Assembly (NCBI GenBank): GCA_050942995.1 | Contig: JBMNOI010000054.1 | Location: forward strand, 1 to 25,318 | Direction of reading: 5' to 3' | Source of the DNA: JBMNOI01 sp050942995 | GTDB lineage: Bacteria; Chloroflexota; Anaerolineae; UBA1429 | DNA length: 25,318 bases | The notes under the pieces: model-generated | What the model saw: the letters and a program-made list of their open reading frames with translations, nothing else | Databases searched by the model: none | Told to the model about the DNA's origin: nothing | Shown here: one piece after another, positions 1-8,045 of the stretch | Position numbering within the stretch: the first letter of the stretch is position 1 | Layout: every line of letters begins with the position of its first letter | Program-made: the position numbers and the translations under genes

Positions 1-1471
1 TGCCCCCATGTTCTCTCCGCAGCGACTTCTCCACCTGGTAAAAGCGCTCGAATATGCGCTCCAGATCCTCCTGTGGAATGCCGATGCCGGTATCGCTCAC
101 AGCCACCACCACATTCTCTCCGTCTCGATAGGCGGAAATATGAATGGCGCCCTCGGCAGATGTAAATTTGATGGCGTTGGAAAGCAGGTTCGTCAAAATC
201 AGGTAGAACACCTGCTCATCGGCAAACACCGTCGGTAGATCGTCGGAAAAGTCGGTGCTAATCCGCAGCGATTTGCGCTCGGCCAGCGGCCTCAATTCAC
301 GCAACACAGTCTCGACAGAGGCCACGACCGACACATCGGTCAGCGAAACCTGCGCATTACCGGTGTCGATACGTCGCAGACTCACCATCTCGTCGATGAT
401 GGACTTGAGTTGCATGGCCGATTCGACGACCTGCGTCAGGTGATCGCGCATCGAGCCGGTGGCCTCGTCCTGAATCAGGCTGGCATAGGCCAGCAAAATG
501 GCGAGAGGAGCGCGCAACTCGTGGGCGGCGATAGAGATGAACTCGCTCTTGAGATGATCCAACTCGGCGAGCCGACGATAGGCATCCTGGGTCTCTTGAA
601 AGAGACGTGCGTTCTCGATGGCCACCGCGGCCTGGCTGGCCAGCACCGACAGCAACTCCATATCTGCTTCGGTAAAGGGGGTATCCTCCCGCGTTTTGGC
701 CACGTTCAGCACACCCAGCACCTGATCCTTGTGTATGACAGGCACCGAGATGGCACTGGCGACCTCGATCTCGCGCTCAAAGGGACCAAAGCGCGGATCC
801 TTCTTGACATCCCCCTGCAGAATGAGAGGCTGGCGTGTAGAAAGCACGTAGCCGGCGACCCCCTCATCGGCGCGGCGACGAGTGTTGGCGACCACCTCGG
901 GCGGCAAGCCCTCCGCTGCATGGATGGTCAATTCTCCTGCCGAATTCAGCAGCATCAGCGAGGCGCTATCCGCATCCACCTCCTGCCGGGCAATACGCAC
1001 CACATGCCGCGGAACCACCGCCATATCGACAGAACTCACAAAGACGCGGCTCAGGTCGTACAGGGGGATTAATGCATTGAGACGGGCGTTCTCGCGCGCC
1101 AGTTGCTGTTTGAACAGAGCCCGCTCAACCGTATCGGTCAACTCATCGGGGGAAAAGGGCTTGAGCAGAAACTCGAACACTCCCAGCTTGAGGGCTTCGA
1201 TAGCCGATTCCATCGTACCGTAGCCGGTAATGACGATGATGGCGAGATCGGGGTCGAGTTCACGCGCCACGCGGCAAGCGTCCAGACCGCTCACTTGAGG
1301 CATGCGCAGGTCGGTCACAAAGGCGTCGAACGAATCGCTGCGTATCTGGTCAAGGGCCTCCTGGCCGTTGCTTACGCCCAGCGCATTGTAGCCTGCCGTC
1401 CATAGCGAACGCAGACACATCTCTCGCACGAGAGGTTCATCTTCGGCAACGAGAATTTTTGCTTTTGGCAT
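1..1471 (-). CDS. Receiver-GAF-histidine kinase, soluble hybrid sensor (C-terminus cut by window edge)
   Basis: Sensor kinase read as 490 codons from ATG 1471; the frame stays open to base 2, so only the end of the ATPase domain is missing. Order of domains: a receiver at residues 4-120 (acidic pair D11/E12, phosphoacceptor D54 in VTDLRMP, K104 in KPF); a GAF-like domain at about 150-290; a HisKA dimerisation helix with H317 in AAHELRAP; and a HATPase domain with N-box NLLSNAIKFT, G1 box SDTGIGIP, and a second glycine box just starting (HGG). There is no signal peptide or membrane segment, so it should sense an intracellular cue or phosphate arriving at its receiver. It lies 60 bp downstream of the response regulator at 1532-2248 and is probably cotranscribed with it. 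The start has only a weak ribosome site (AAGAG), so yield may be lower than for the regulator. The family call is firm; the signal is unknown. Confidence 0.93.
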   Translation of the reverse strand, partial: MPKAKILVAEDEPLVREMCLRSLWTAGYNALGVSNGQEALDQIRSDSFDAFVTDLRMPQVSGLDACRVARELDPDLAIIVITGYGTMESAIEALKLGVFEFLLKPFSPDELTDTVERALFKQQLARENARLNALIPLYDLSRVFVSSVDMAVVPRHVVRIARQEVDADSASLMLLNSAGELTIHAAEGLPPEVVANTRRRADEGVAGYVLSTRQPLILQGDVKKDPRFGPFEREIEVASAISVPVIHKDQVLGVLNVAKTREDTPFTEADMELLSVLASQAAVAIENARLFQETQDAYRRLAELDHLKSEFISIAAHELRAPLAILLAYASLIQDEATGSMRDHLTQVVESAMQLKSIIDEMVSLRRIDTGNAQVSLTDVSVVASVETVLRELRPLAERKSLRISTDFSDDLPTVFADEQVFYLILTNLLSNAIKFTSAEGAIHISAYRDGENVVVAVSDTGIGIPQEDLERIFERFYQVEKSLRREHGG

Positions 1472-1523
1472 TTTGCTCTTGTTATATCGACACGGCACAG
1501 GGGCTTATCTGGCCCGAGAGTGC

Positions 1524-1543
1524 CCGGAGGGTTACTCCTCCGG
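1524..1543 (-). other. Intercistronic hairpin at the response-regulator stop codon
   Basis: A 7-bp inverted repeat (CCGGAGG / CCTCCGG) with a 6-base loop spans the stop codon of the response regulator. On the coding (minus) strand no T-run follows, so it is not a classical terminator. It could stabilise the upstream message or lower kinase expression relative to the regulator. That role is inferred from position only. Confidence 0.4.
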
Positions 1544-2248
1544 CAACACCTCATCGACCATATACCCCCGCCGGAGAACGTTTTTCAGATAGATCGGCTC
1601 AGCAGGATTGGGTTCGATCTTGTCGCGAACGTTCTTGATATGCACCCGCACCAGATCGGGCATCCCGGTTCCGGGGGGATACCCCCACACCTGTTGCAAT
1701 AGCTGGTCGGCTGAAAAGATCTGTCGAGGGCTACTCATCAGAAAATGCATCAATTCGAACTCGACCGGCGTCAACAAGACCGTGCGATCGGGTGTGCTGA
1801 TCTCAAAAGTACGGCAATTCAATATCAGGGAGCCGACCTCGATCCGTTCGACGGGCTGATTGCTGTTATTGCGCTGTACCCGGCGCAAAAGCGCACGCAC
1901 GCGGAGTGTCAACTCGCGCAGATCGAACGGCTTGGTCAAATAGTCATCGGCGCCTGCCTCGAATCCCTCGATTTTATCGCCGATCTCGCCGCGAGCTGTA
2001 AGAAAGAGGATAGGAATCGACGCGAGCTCGGGGCTGGCACGCATGTGTCGACAGACTTCGATGCCGCTCATGCCGGGCATCATAATATCCAGCACAACCA
2101 GCGCAGGGGGGCGCTGTCGGGAGATATGCAGGGCATCGGCGCCGCGATAAGCCACGACCGACTCCATTCCTGCCTGTCGCAGAGCTCGCTCGATTGTTTC
2201 GGCGACATCATGGTCGTCATCCACCACGAGGATGAGTTGATTCATCAT
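1532..2248 (-). CDS. OmpR/PhoB-family response regulator
   Basis: DNA-binding response regulator of 238 residues. The receiver domain (about 5-120) shows the acidic cluster D10-D12, phosphoacceptor D54 in VLDIMMPGMSG, T84 and K106 in LTKPFD. The C-terminal half (about 130-235) is a winged helix with the family's VWGYPPGTG...VRVHIKNVRDKIEP pattern. The start is set at ATG 2248, where AAGGAG sits 5 bases upstream. A longer open frame to 2350 is rejected because it runs through the -10 and -35 boxes at 2322-2350. It heads an operon with the receiver-containing histidine kinase at 1-1471, its probable partner. The two receivers (here and in the kinase) raise the possibility of a branched phosphorelay. 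Targets cannot be read from the window. Confidence 0.95.
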   Translation of the reverse strand: MMNQLILVVDDDHDVAETIERALRQAGMESVVAYRGADALHISRQRPPALVVLDIMMPGMSGIEVCRHMRASPELASIPILFLTARGEIGDKIEGFEAGADDYLTKPFDLRELTLRVRALLRRVQRNNSNQPVERIEVGSLILNCRTFEISTPDRTVLLTPVEFELMHFLMSSPRQIFSADQLLQQVWGYPPGTGMPDLVRVHIKNVRDKIEPNPAEPIYLKNVLRRGYMVDEVLPEE

Positions 2249-2321
2249 TTTCTCCTTCGATCCTCGGGAATCAATGGGTACAGCAGGTTCTAGTCGGCTC
2301 GATAAATACAAGCTCTTCTTC

Positions 2322-2350
2322 ATTATATGTTGGGAATTCAAATAGGGCAA
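2322..2350 (-). promoter_or_regulatory. Sigma70-type promoter of the two-component operon
   Basis: On the minus strand TTGCCC (2345-2350) is followed after 17 bases by a perfect TATAAT (2322-2327). Transcription would start near 2315, leaving a leader of about 67 nt before the response-regulator ATG at 2248. The match supports that start codon choice. Confidence 0.75.
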
Positions 2351-2422
2351 TCATCTTACCAGATGCCCGGTCAGAATCTTGCGAACTCTTCTCCATGAGG
2401 AGTATGGCGAATCTTCCCGAGA

Positions 2423-3436
2423 TTATGCTCTGTTCCGCTGGCGCACCATCGCCAGCCAGGACAGGAGCTGGCGCGTCGTTTGCAGCGCCAGGTCGGCCTC
2501 GTGCGCTGAGGGTATCGTGCCACGATGCACCACATCATTGCGCCATTCCGTCAACTGGCCAAAGCGTTGCCACAGAGTGCGGTTGTGATGCCTGAGGCTA
2601 AAGCCGGTGTACTTGCGCAGCAGAGAATCCAGCTTGTAAGGCAGGCTACGCGCCGTCAGGCTATGGGCGATCTCGCGGTCAGAAACCCCCTGCCGCTTCA
2701 TCCCATACGTGAGCAGCGCCGAGATCCCCGCCTCGATCGCGGTGTAGCAGGTTGCAATGGCTTGCCTTGGAAAACGCTGCAAAAGAGCACGCTCGGCCTC
2801 AATCAACAACTCATCGGCCAGAGCTACCGGCTCCTCCCTTTGCAAAATTTCTTGCAACTCGGCGTACCACTCGGCGGACTCTTGAAATAGATCAAAGATT
2901 TCGCTGTGCGCTTCTTCTCTCTGGATCAGCTCGTCCTGTAGCGGATCCTCCAGCAAGACGGTGCCATCGTCCGCCCGCACGGTAATGTCGATATCGTCCC
3001 GCTGCAGATCCACTACATGATGCAGATGGGCCAGATGCCGCACCACCGCCACCAGATTATTCAGCGCCGTCAGCGACAACTCGGCAAAGCCGTCACGGAC
3101 CAGATCCAGCGCTTGATCGTCATCCAGGCGAATTTGATCGGGGAGCGGACTTATCACGGTGGCCGCCGAGTTGATGGAGCCCAGCGCCGCCATGTCGTGG
3201 CCGAAAATCGTCCGCAAAACAAAGGGGTGATCGTACCATGTATATGACGTAAAACCTGCGCCAATTCCCATCGGGGGTATATCCTGTGTCATCTCGGATC
3301 GCGCAGAAACCGTAAGAAAGGGCCGGAAATGCATGTCCGAGACGCGCACTTGGACAAGCCCAACAGGGGTGTTGACCTCATATGTTCCGCCGCGCAATCC
3401 AAAGGGCAGACTGGCAAATGCGACCAGAGTTGTCAT
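2423..3436 (-). CDS. Unknown protein with C-terminal HEPN-like domain
   Basis: A 337-residue protein that I cannot place in a named family. The N-terminal two thirds (1-200) are mixed beta-rich sequence without a motif I recognise. The C-terminal part (about 205-330) is all-helical and carries RNDVVH (R299-H304), which fits the Rx4-6H catalytic signature of HEPN ribonucleases, preceded by a helix ATCYTAIEAGISALL of the kind seen in HEPN folds. HEPN domains are common in toxin, defence and RNA-processing proteins, but some only bind. The start is ATG 3436 with AAAGG 8 bases upstream; the open frame extends 52 codons further but lacks a better ribosome site and would overlap arfB. It is the last gene of a tight run with the hydrolase and arfB (22-bp gap). 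Domain call moderate, function unknown. Confidence 0.7.
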   Translation of the reverse strand: MTTLVAFASLPFGLRGGTYEVNTPVGLVQVRVSDMHFRPFLTVSARSEMTQDIPPMGIGAGFTSYTWYDHPFVLRTIFGHDMAALGSINSAATVISPLPDQIRLDDDQALDLVRDGFAELSLTALNNLVAVVRHLAHLHHVVDLQRDDIDITVRADDGTVLLEDPLQDELIQREEAHSEIFDLFQESAEWYAELQEILQREEPVALADELLIEAERALLQRFPRQAIATCYTAIEAGISALLTYGMKRQGVSDREIAHSLTARSLPYKLDSLLRKYTGFSLRHHNRTLWQRFGQLTEWRNDVVHRGTIPSAHEADLALQTTRQLLSWLAMVRQRNRA

Positions 3437-3458
3437 ATCGTCGCCTTTCCGCAGGCTA

Positions 3459-3905
3459 TCACCAATCGTCGCTCGATATATGACGGCGATTACGCTTGAC
3501 TCGACCGCGTCGCTTTTTCGCTTCGAGCCTCCGCTCGACCGATGCGCGAGTGGGTGCCGTGGCCACTCGCCGACGCGGCCGATGGAGCGCACGCGCGACC
3601 AATGCCGCCAGGCGTGAGAGCACCTCTTCGCGATTGCGCCACTGGCTGCGCTCCGACTGCGAAACCAGATGCAGAATGCCCCGGCTGTCGATCTGAGAGC
3701 TCAGACGGCGCATCAGCAGGGTGCGCTGTTCTGGGGTCAGGCTGGGCGATGAGGCCACATCCCACAGCAACTCGACGCGGCTGGCCGTACGGTTCACGTG
3801 CTGTCCGCCCGGCCCGCTCGAGCGCGAGAAGCGAAATTCGAATTCATCTAGGGGAATGCTCAGGTTCTGATTAATCGCCAGTGTCCGTTCGCTTGACACG
3901 CTCAC
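3459..3905 (-). CDS. arfB: Alternative ribosome-rescue factor B (peptidyl-tRNA hydrolase)
   Basis: ArfB (YaeJ) frees ribosomes stalled on truncated mRNA by entering the empty mRNA channel with its tail and hydrolysing the peptidyl-tRNA. The 148-residue length fits the family (E. coli about 140). The catalytic loop SSGPGGQHVNRT has the GGQ at residues 33-35, followed by the family's SRVELLWD strand, and the C-terminus (about 118-142) is a strongly basic tail (THRASVERR-like TRASVERRLEAKKRRGR) as needed for channel binding. Full-length release factors are excluded by the lack of codon-recognition domains. The start at 3905 lies 35 bp inside the end of the upstream hydrolase gene, so translation is probably coupled. 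Presence of this gene inside a hydrolase operon is unusual but its identity is secure. Confidence 0.93.
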   Translation of the reverse strand: MSVSSERTLAINQNLSIPLDEFEFRFSRSSGPGGQHVNRTASRVELLWDVASSPSLTPEQRTLLMRRLSSQIDSRGILHLVSQSERSQWRNREEVLSRLAALVARALHRPRRRVATAPTRASVERRLEAKKRRGRVKRNRRHISSDDW

Positions 3906-5886
3906 TCTCCGATGGAGCCATGCCGGTGAGCCAGGCCACCAGGGCGGCCGTGTTCAGCGGATCGTCGGTCAGATAGATCGTATACGGCGCACAAGACGCA
4001 TAGGCCGCATCCCTCCACTCTTCATCCAGGCCGGCGGCTCCGGCCAACCACGCCGGACGGGGCGACAGCGCCGCGACCGCGGCCGCCACATCGCCATAGG
4101 CGCGCAATGCGGGCGCAAATTCATCCCCTACCCAGGGATCATCCTCTCGCTGCGCCACACCCTCCAGATCGACGGCCAGAGCGGCCGTCGCCGAATCAAG
4201 AGCCGCCGCCCAAAGCGCCCATACACCGGCGCCTCCCATCCCGACGAGTGCCGGATCATCGGCGCCGGGCCGACCACGCAGCCAGGCCAGCGCCGTGAGG
4301 ATATCCTGCACCCGATGCCCGACCAGAGGCGCATTGTAGGTGAGATCGAACCAATCCTGCGGTGGCCGGTAGGCGATGCCCTCAGGAACCGTGCCGGTAT
4401 AAAATGGATCGATGACGAATGCGTCATGCCCCAGTGCCAGAACGGCCCGCAGCCGTTCATCGGGCCGGGCCAGAGCATCATAAAACCCCCCCCGCCCGAC
4501 GCCGTGCACCATCAGAACGGGGCGCTCGGAACGGCGTCGCACCGGTCGATACAGAGTGCCCCTGACGAAATCGCCCTGGCCGCGCCGCCCCAAAATCACA
4601 TCCCGATATGACCACTCGGGCAAGTCACCCCCGGGATGTTCTTGCGACAACACGTCGGCGGGCTGAGGCACCTCCACGTCCAGGATATGCCCCCATCGTC
4701 GACGGATCACCTCGTGCCACTCAGAGGGGTTCGCACAGGCATCGACAGGCATACTCTGCAACCGCGCCCGAGCATGGTCGCCCAGCGTACGCTCCAGGGC
4801 CGGCCCCACCGGCGCCCCCTCAGGAAGGGCTGCAGAGGGGAACACGCGCAGGCTCTCTGTAGAGCAGGCGCCGATATCTCCCCCGCGCTCCGGATCGGCG
4901 GCAGGCGCCTCATCCCCCAAAAGCCAGCGGGCAAACCAGCGGTACACGTGCATACGGCTCTCAGAGTTGTAATTGTGCGGCGCGTCGACCTGCGCCCACG
5001 CCAGCCGATCGTCGGCGTCGTACAGGCGATAGATCTCGCGAACGGCCGGATACTCAACCTCGGGCGTATTGACCGTCCAGTCTCCGGTGGCCGAGACCAT
5101 CAACATGGGACGCGGTGCGGCCAGCGCCGCGATCTCGACATTATGCGTCCGGGTACGCAGGCCGGGGGCGTTCTCGCAGACGCAGCCCCCCTGAAAGTGC
5201 GCCGAGATCATGTTCACCGGGGCCAGCACGCCCACGCGCTCGTCCACCGCGGCCAGCATGAACGTCTGAGTGCCGCCCCCGGAAGCGCCGGTACAGCCGA
5301 TGTGCGATGAATCCACTTCGTCCATGCTCTGCAGCAGGTCGATCGCGCGAATCGCATTCCATGTTTGCAGCGCCATGAGAGAGATGCCCCACAGCGCCCC
5401 GCGACGCGAGGCGAAATGATGGTGCATCACCTGCAGACTGTCGTTATAGCCCACCATGTCACAGGCCAGGGCCACCATCCCCATACGGGCAAAAGCGATG
5501 CACCGGGCCTGCACCGAGACCAACGCGCTATGCTCCAGGCGTCCCCTTTCCCAATGCCCGTGGAGATTGAGCACCGCCGGACAGGGCGCCTGAGGATCGA
5601 GTGGGCGAAAGAGGTTGCCGGTACAATAAAAGCCCGGCAGGCTTTCGAAATAGACGTTCTCGACGGTATAACCGTCGCATTCTTGTCGTCGGGTCACCTG
5701 CAAGCACGGCGCGTCACGTTCGGGCAGAGGATAGAGCCCCAACACGGCAAGGAGATGCTCGCGCAGATAGTGGGCCCGCGCCTCCCAATCGCCCAGAGTT
5801 GTATAATGCGGCATCTCATAGACGAGCTGCCCGTGCCGCTGAATACGATACCGCATATCTATGCCGGGAATCAGAGGTTGTGTCAC
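3871..5886 (-). CDS. Tandem alpha/beta hydrolase, acetyl-xylan-esterase-like
   Basis: A 671-residue cytoplasmic-looking protein with two alpha/beta-hydrolase halves. Half one (about 60-325) has the oxyanion strand NLHGHW, nucleophile S202 in GASGGGTQ, acid D269 in SATGDWT and base H304 in DAPHNYN, the arrangement of the AXE1/dienelactone-hydrolase-like esterases. Half two (about 425-655) repeats the fold (VLMVHGVGRGGF; strand VGMGGAGVW) but the nucleophile position aligns with A553 and no clear acid-His pair follows, so it is probably inactive. No signal peptide is visible. The best start is GTG 5886; ATG 5856 is possible but has no ribosome site. It leads the run with arfB and the HEPN-like gene. 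Deacetylation of imported oligosaccharides would suit the neighbouring sugar-uptake genes, but the substrate is inferred. Confidence 0.82.
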   Translation of the reverse strand: MTQPLIPGIDMRYRIQRHGQLVYEMPHYTTLGDWEARAHYLREHLLAVLGLYPLPERDAPCLQVTRRQECDGYTVENVYFESLPGFYCTGNLFRPLDPQAPCPAVLNLHGHWERGRLEHSALVSVQARCIAFARMGMVALACDMVGYNDSLQVMHHHFASRRGALWGISLMALQTWNAIRAIDLLQSMDEVDSSHIGCTGASGGGTQTFMLAAVDERVGVLAPVNMISAHFQGGCVCENAPGLRTRTHNVEIAALAAPRPMLMVSATGDWTVNTPEVEYPAVREIYRLYDADDRLAWAQVDAPHNYNSESRMHVYRWFARWLLGDEAPAADPERGGDIGACSTESLRVFPSAALPEGAPVGPALERTLGDHARARLQSMPVDACANPSEWHEVIRRRWGHILDVEVPQPADVLSQEHPGGDLPEWSYRDVILGRRGQGDFVRGTLYRPVRRRSERPVLMVHGVGRGGFYDALARPDERLRAVLALGHDAFVIDPFYTGTVPEGIAYRPPQDWFDLTYNAPLVGHRVQDILTALAWLRGRPGADDPALVGMGGAGVWALWAAALDSATAALAVDLEGVAQREDDPWVGDEFAPALRAYGDVAAAVAALSPRPAWLAGAAGLDEEWRDAAYASCAPYTIYLTDDPLNTAALVAWLTGMAPSESERVKRTDTGD

Positions 5887-5978
5887 CTGAATGGCTCTTT
5901 CAGTGTATCATGCCGAATCTCACCAGTCGCACCCAACCATCATAATCGGGGCGGCTCGCATCTCAAAACCGGGCTCAC

Positions 5979-6018
5979 AAAAAAGGGACGGGGCGCCCGT
6001 ACCAAAGCGCCCCGTCCC
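5979..6018 (-). terminator. Rho-independent terminator of the first ABC importer operon
   Basis: A perfect 12-bp GC-rich stem (5985-5996 with 6007-6018, 10-base loop) is followed on the minus strand by six T residues (complement of 5979-5984). It lies 9 bp past the stop of the Cys-rich gene and closes the minus-strand operon that starts near 10913. Confidence 0.92.
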
Positions 6019-6026
6019 AGAGTCGT

Positions 6027-6206
6027 TCAACTCATCGATCTCAACGTGAGGGGGCTTCCACAGCACTCGAACGTGCAGCCCTCCTCGCAGCCACAAGCAG
6101 GGTCATCCGGATCGCATTCCGTACATCCCCGGGTGACCTGAAGCTGCAGGCCACAGTCTTCGCATACGAGAATATGCCCGACACGCAGCTCCTCGCATTG
6201 TAGCAT
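6027..6206 (-). CDS. Small Cys-rich putative metal-binding protein (59 aa)
   Basis: A 59-residue protein with ten cysteines (C4, C15, C18, C28, C31, C38, C40, C44, C48, C49). CEDCG and CTEC are CxxC knuckles like those of zinc ribbons or rubredoxin/desulforedoxin-type iron sites, and a CC pair followed by GSP sits near the end. It is acidic, lacks a signal peptide or membrane segment, and is expected in the cytoplasm. Reality as a gene is supported by AAAGGGAG at the right distance from ATG 6206, by its place 47 bp after the permease gene on the same strand, and by the strong terminator 9 bp beyond its stop. I cannot assign a named family or function; metal binding is inferred from cysteine spacing. 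It could be a redox carrier or a small regulatory zinc protein. Confidence 0.8.
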   Translation of the reverse strand: MLQCEELRVGHILVCEDCGLQLQVTRGCTECDPDDPACGCEEGCTFECCGSPLTLRSMS

Positions 6207-6253
6207 ATCGCTCCCTTTCTACATGCTCTCGATCCACACAATCAGCAGGCCCG

Positions 6254-7111
6254 TCATCCCTTGATCGAGCCGGCCAGGATGCCGCGCACAAAGAACCGTT
6301 GTAGCGAGAAAAACACCCCCAGCGGCAGAATCATCGAGATGAACGCCGCGGCCGGTAACAGGTGCCAGTCGGCGCCGAGTGAGTTGACCAGGTTGGCGAC
6401 ACGCACCGTCAACGGAGCCACGCGTGGCGTGCCCCCCAGATAGATCAGTGCCACCAGCAGATCGTTCCACACCCACAGGAATTGAAAGATGGCCAGTGAG
6501 GCCAGCGAAGGCACCGACAGGGGCAGCGCCAGCCGGAAAAAGGCCGTCAGGGGCGAAGCGCCGTCCAGATAGGCCGAATCGAACAGGTCACCGGGTAACG
6601 ACCCGAAAAAGTTGCGCAGCAGATAGATGGAAAAGGGCAGGCCGTAGCCGGTATGTGCCGCCCAGATCGCCCAAAAAGTACCCGAAATGCCTGCACGTGA
6701 GAACATGGTCAGCACGGGGATAAAGGTCATCTGCAGGGGCACCACCAGCAGCCCTACAATCACGGAAAAGATGAACTGCCGCCCACGAAAATCCATCCAG
6801 GCCAGCGCATAGGCGGCAAAGGAGGCGATGGCGATGGGGAGTAGCGTCGCCGGAATCGAGATATACAGACTATTGCGAAAGGCGTTGCCCAACCCTTCCG
6901 CCGTAATGACCCGTTCATAGTTCTCCAGAGTCCATTGGGTAAAGTCAAAGGGTGTGGTAAAGACCGTCCACCAGCCGGTGCCGCGGATGGCTATCGGGGC
7001 GCGAAACGAGTTGATGAGCACCCCCACCGAAGGAGTCATCCACACCAGAGCGATGGTGATAATCACCAGATGCAGGGGGATTTTGGAGAGCAGCTTGCGT
7101 AGTGGGCTCAT
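6254..7111 (-). CDS. Carbohydrate ABC transporter permease, MalG-type
   Basis: Inner-membrane permease of 285 residues, the usual MalG-type length, with six predicted helices beginning at about residue 12 (HLVIITIALVWMTP). The cytoplasmic coupling loop that docks the ATPase is clear: the EAA-like motif DLFDSAYLDGASPLTAFFRL at about 185-205. ATG 7111 overlaps the stop of the MalF-type gene by 4 bp (ATGA), so the two are translationally coupled and form the heterodimeric channel. It belongs to the operon with the binding protein at 9192-10682. No ATPase gene lies nearby; an MsmK/UgpC-type ATPase encoded elsewhere and shared among sugar importers is the usual solution. The sugar is not readable from the sequence. 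Confidence 0.94.
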   Translation of the reverse strand: MSPLRKLLSKIPLHLVIITIALVWMTPSVGVLINSFRAPIAIRGTGWWTVFTTPFDFTQWTLENYERVITAEGLGNAFRNSLYISIPATLLPIAIASFAAYALAWMDFRGRQFIFSVIVGLLVVPLQMTFIPVLTMFSRAGISGTFWAIWAAHTGYGLPFSIYLLRNFFGSLPGDLFDSAYLDGASPLTAFFRLALPLSVPSLASLAIFQFLWVWNDLLVALIYLGGTPRVAPLTVRVANLVNSLGADWHLLPAAAFISMILPLGVFFSLQRFFVRGILAGSIKG

Positions 7112-7968
7112 CGCAGGGCCTCCTGTTCGCGAAAACGCTGAATGTTCACCAGCATCACCGGCACGATGGTCACCAGCAGCACCACAGAGATAGCGGCGGC
7201 CCGACCGTTCTGTCGGTTGACGAACAGCTCGCGATACATCTGATTGGCGATGACGTTGGTCTCGTAGCGTCCGGCCGTCATCACATACACCAGATCAAAG
7301 ACTTTTAGTACAAAGATGATCATCGTCGTGGTGACAACGCCGATGGTAGACTGGATCATCGGTACGCGGACGTACCAAAAGATCTGCCATTCATTGGCGC
7401 CGTCACTCTGTGCCGCCTCGATGATCTCGCGCGGAATCCCCTTGATCGCCGCGGAAAAGATGATCATGGCGAACCCGGTCCACATCCAGATAAAGACAAC
7501 GATCAGGGCGAATGTGGCGTATCGAGGGTTCGACAGCCAGCCACGAGGTGACGTATCCGAGATACCGGTCAGTATAGCGTTCAACAGCCCGAGCTGCGGG
7601 CGGTGATCGTAGACAAAGCGCCAGATCACGCCGGCACCCACGAATGAGATGGCCTGGGGCAAAAAGATCGCCGCTTTGGCCAGCGGTTCGTACCGAACGC
7701 GATCCACCAGCACGGCGATAATCAGCCCACCGGCTACGGTGAATGATGTGGCAAAGGGCAGCCAGAGGACAAAGTTGTTGCGAAACGAGATCAGCATCTC
7801 CCGGGTAGTAAAGGCATAGATATAATTATCCAGGCCGACGAAACGCTGCGATCGGGCATCCATCAGGCTCAGCCGAATCGTGTCCAGAGAAGGGTAGATC
7901 AAAAAGAGCCCGAGGAATACGAGCGCAGGCGCTATGTACAGCCAGGGCAAAAGACTTGCTCGGCGCAT
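7108..7968 (-). CDS. Carbohydrate ABC transporter permease, MalF-type
   Basis: Inner-membrane permease of 286 residues with six predicted helices, the first at about 8-28 (PWLYIAPALVFLGLFLIYP), a typical MalF/UgpA-type opening without the extra N-terminal helices of E. coli MalF. The ATPase-coupling EAA-like motif is IPREIIEAAQSDGANEWQIF near residues 190-210. ATG 7968 is preceded by AAGGAG at 6 bases. It overlaps the MalG-type gene by 4 bp and follows the GAPDH gene by 77 bp on the same strand. It should import the ligand of the lipoprotein at 9192-10682. The family assignment is firm; the substrate is unknown. Confidence 0.94.
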   Translation of the reverse strand: MRRASLLPWLYIAPALVFLGLFLIYPSLDTIRLSLMDARSQRFVGLDNYIYAFTTREMLISFRNNFVLWLPFATSFTVAGGLIIAVLVDRVRYEPLAKAAIFLPQAISFVGAGVIWRFVYDHRPQLGLLNAILTGISDTSPRGWLSNPRYATFALIVVFIWMWTGFAMIIFSAAIKGIPREIIEAAQSDGANEWQIFWYVRVPMIQSTIGVVTTTMIIFVLKVFDLVYVMTAGRYETNVIANQMYRELFVNRQNGRAAAISVVLLVTIVPVMLVNIQRFREQEALR

Positions 7969-8045
7969 GACGTTCTCCTTCCGATAATGCTCGTTCGAGA
8001 CCTGCCCTGCTGGACCGAGTTCTGATAAACGATAGAGCCGCCGTC

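Noticed and set aside
2249..2350. N-terminal extension of the response regulator to 2350
   Set aside because: The extension covers the -10 and -35 boxes, and the receiver fold begins right after ATG 2248 with a good ribosome site.
5887..5945. Possible promoter of the hydrolase gene (TTGGGT with a TGATAC-like box)
   Set aside because: Both boxes match poorly and the spacing is long; not strong enough to list.
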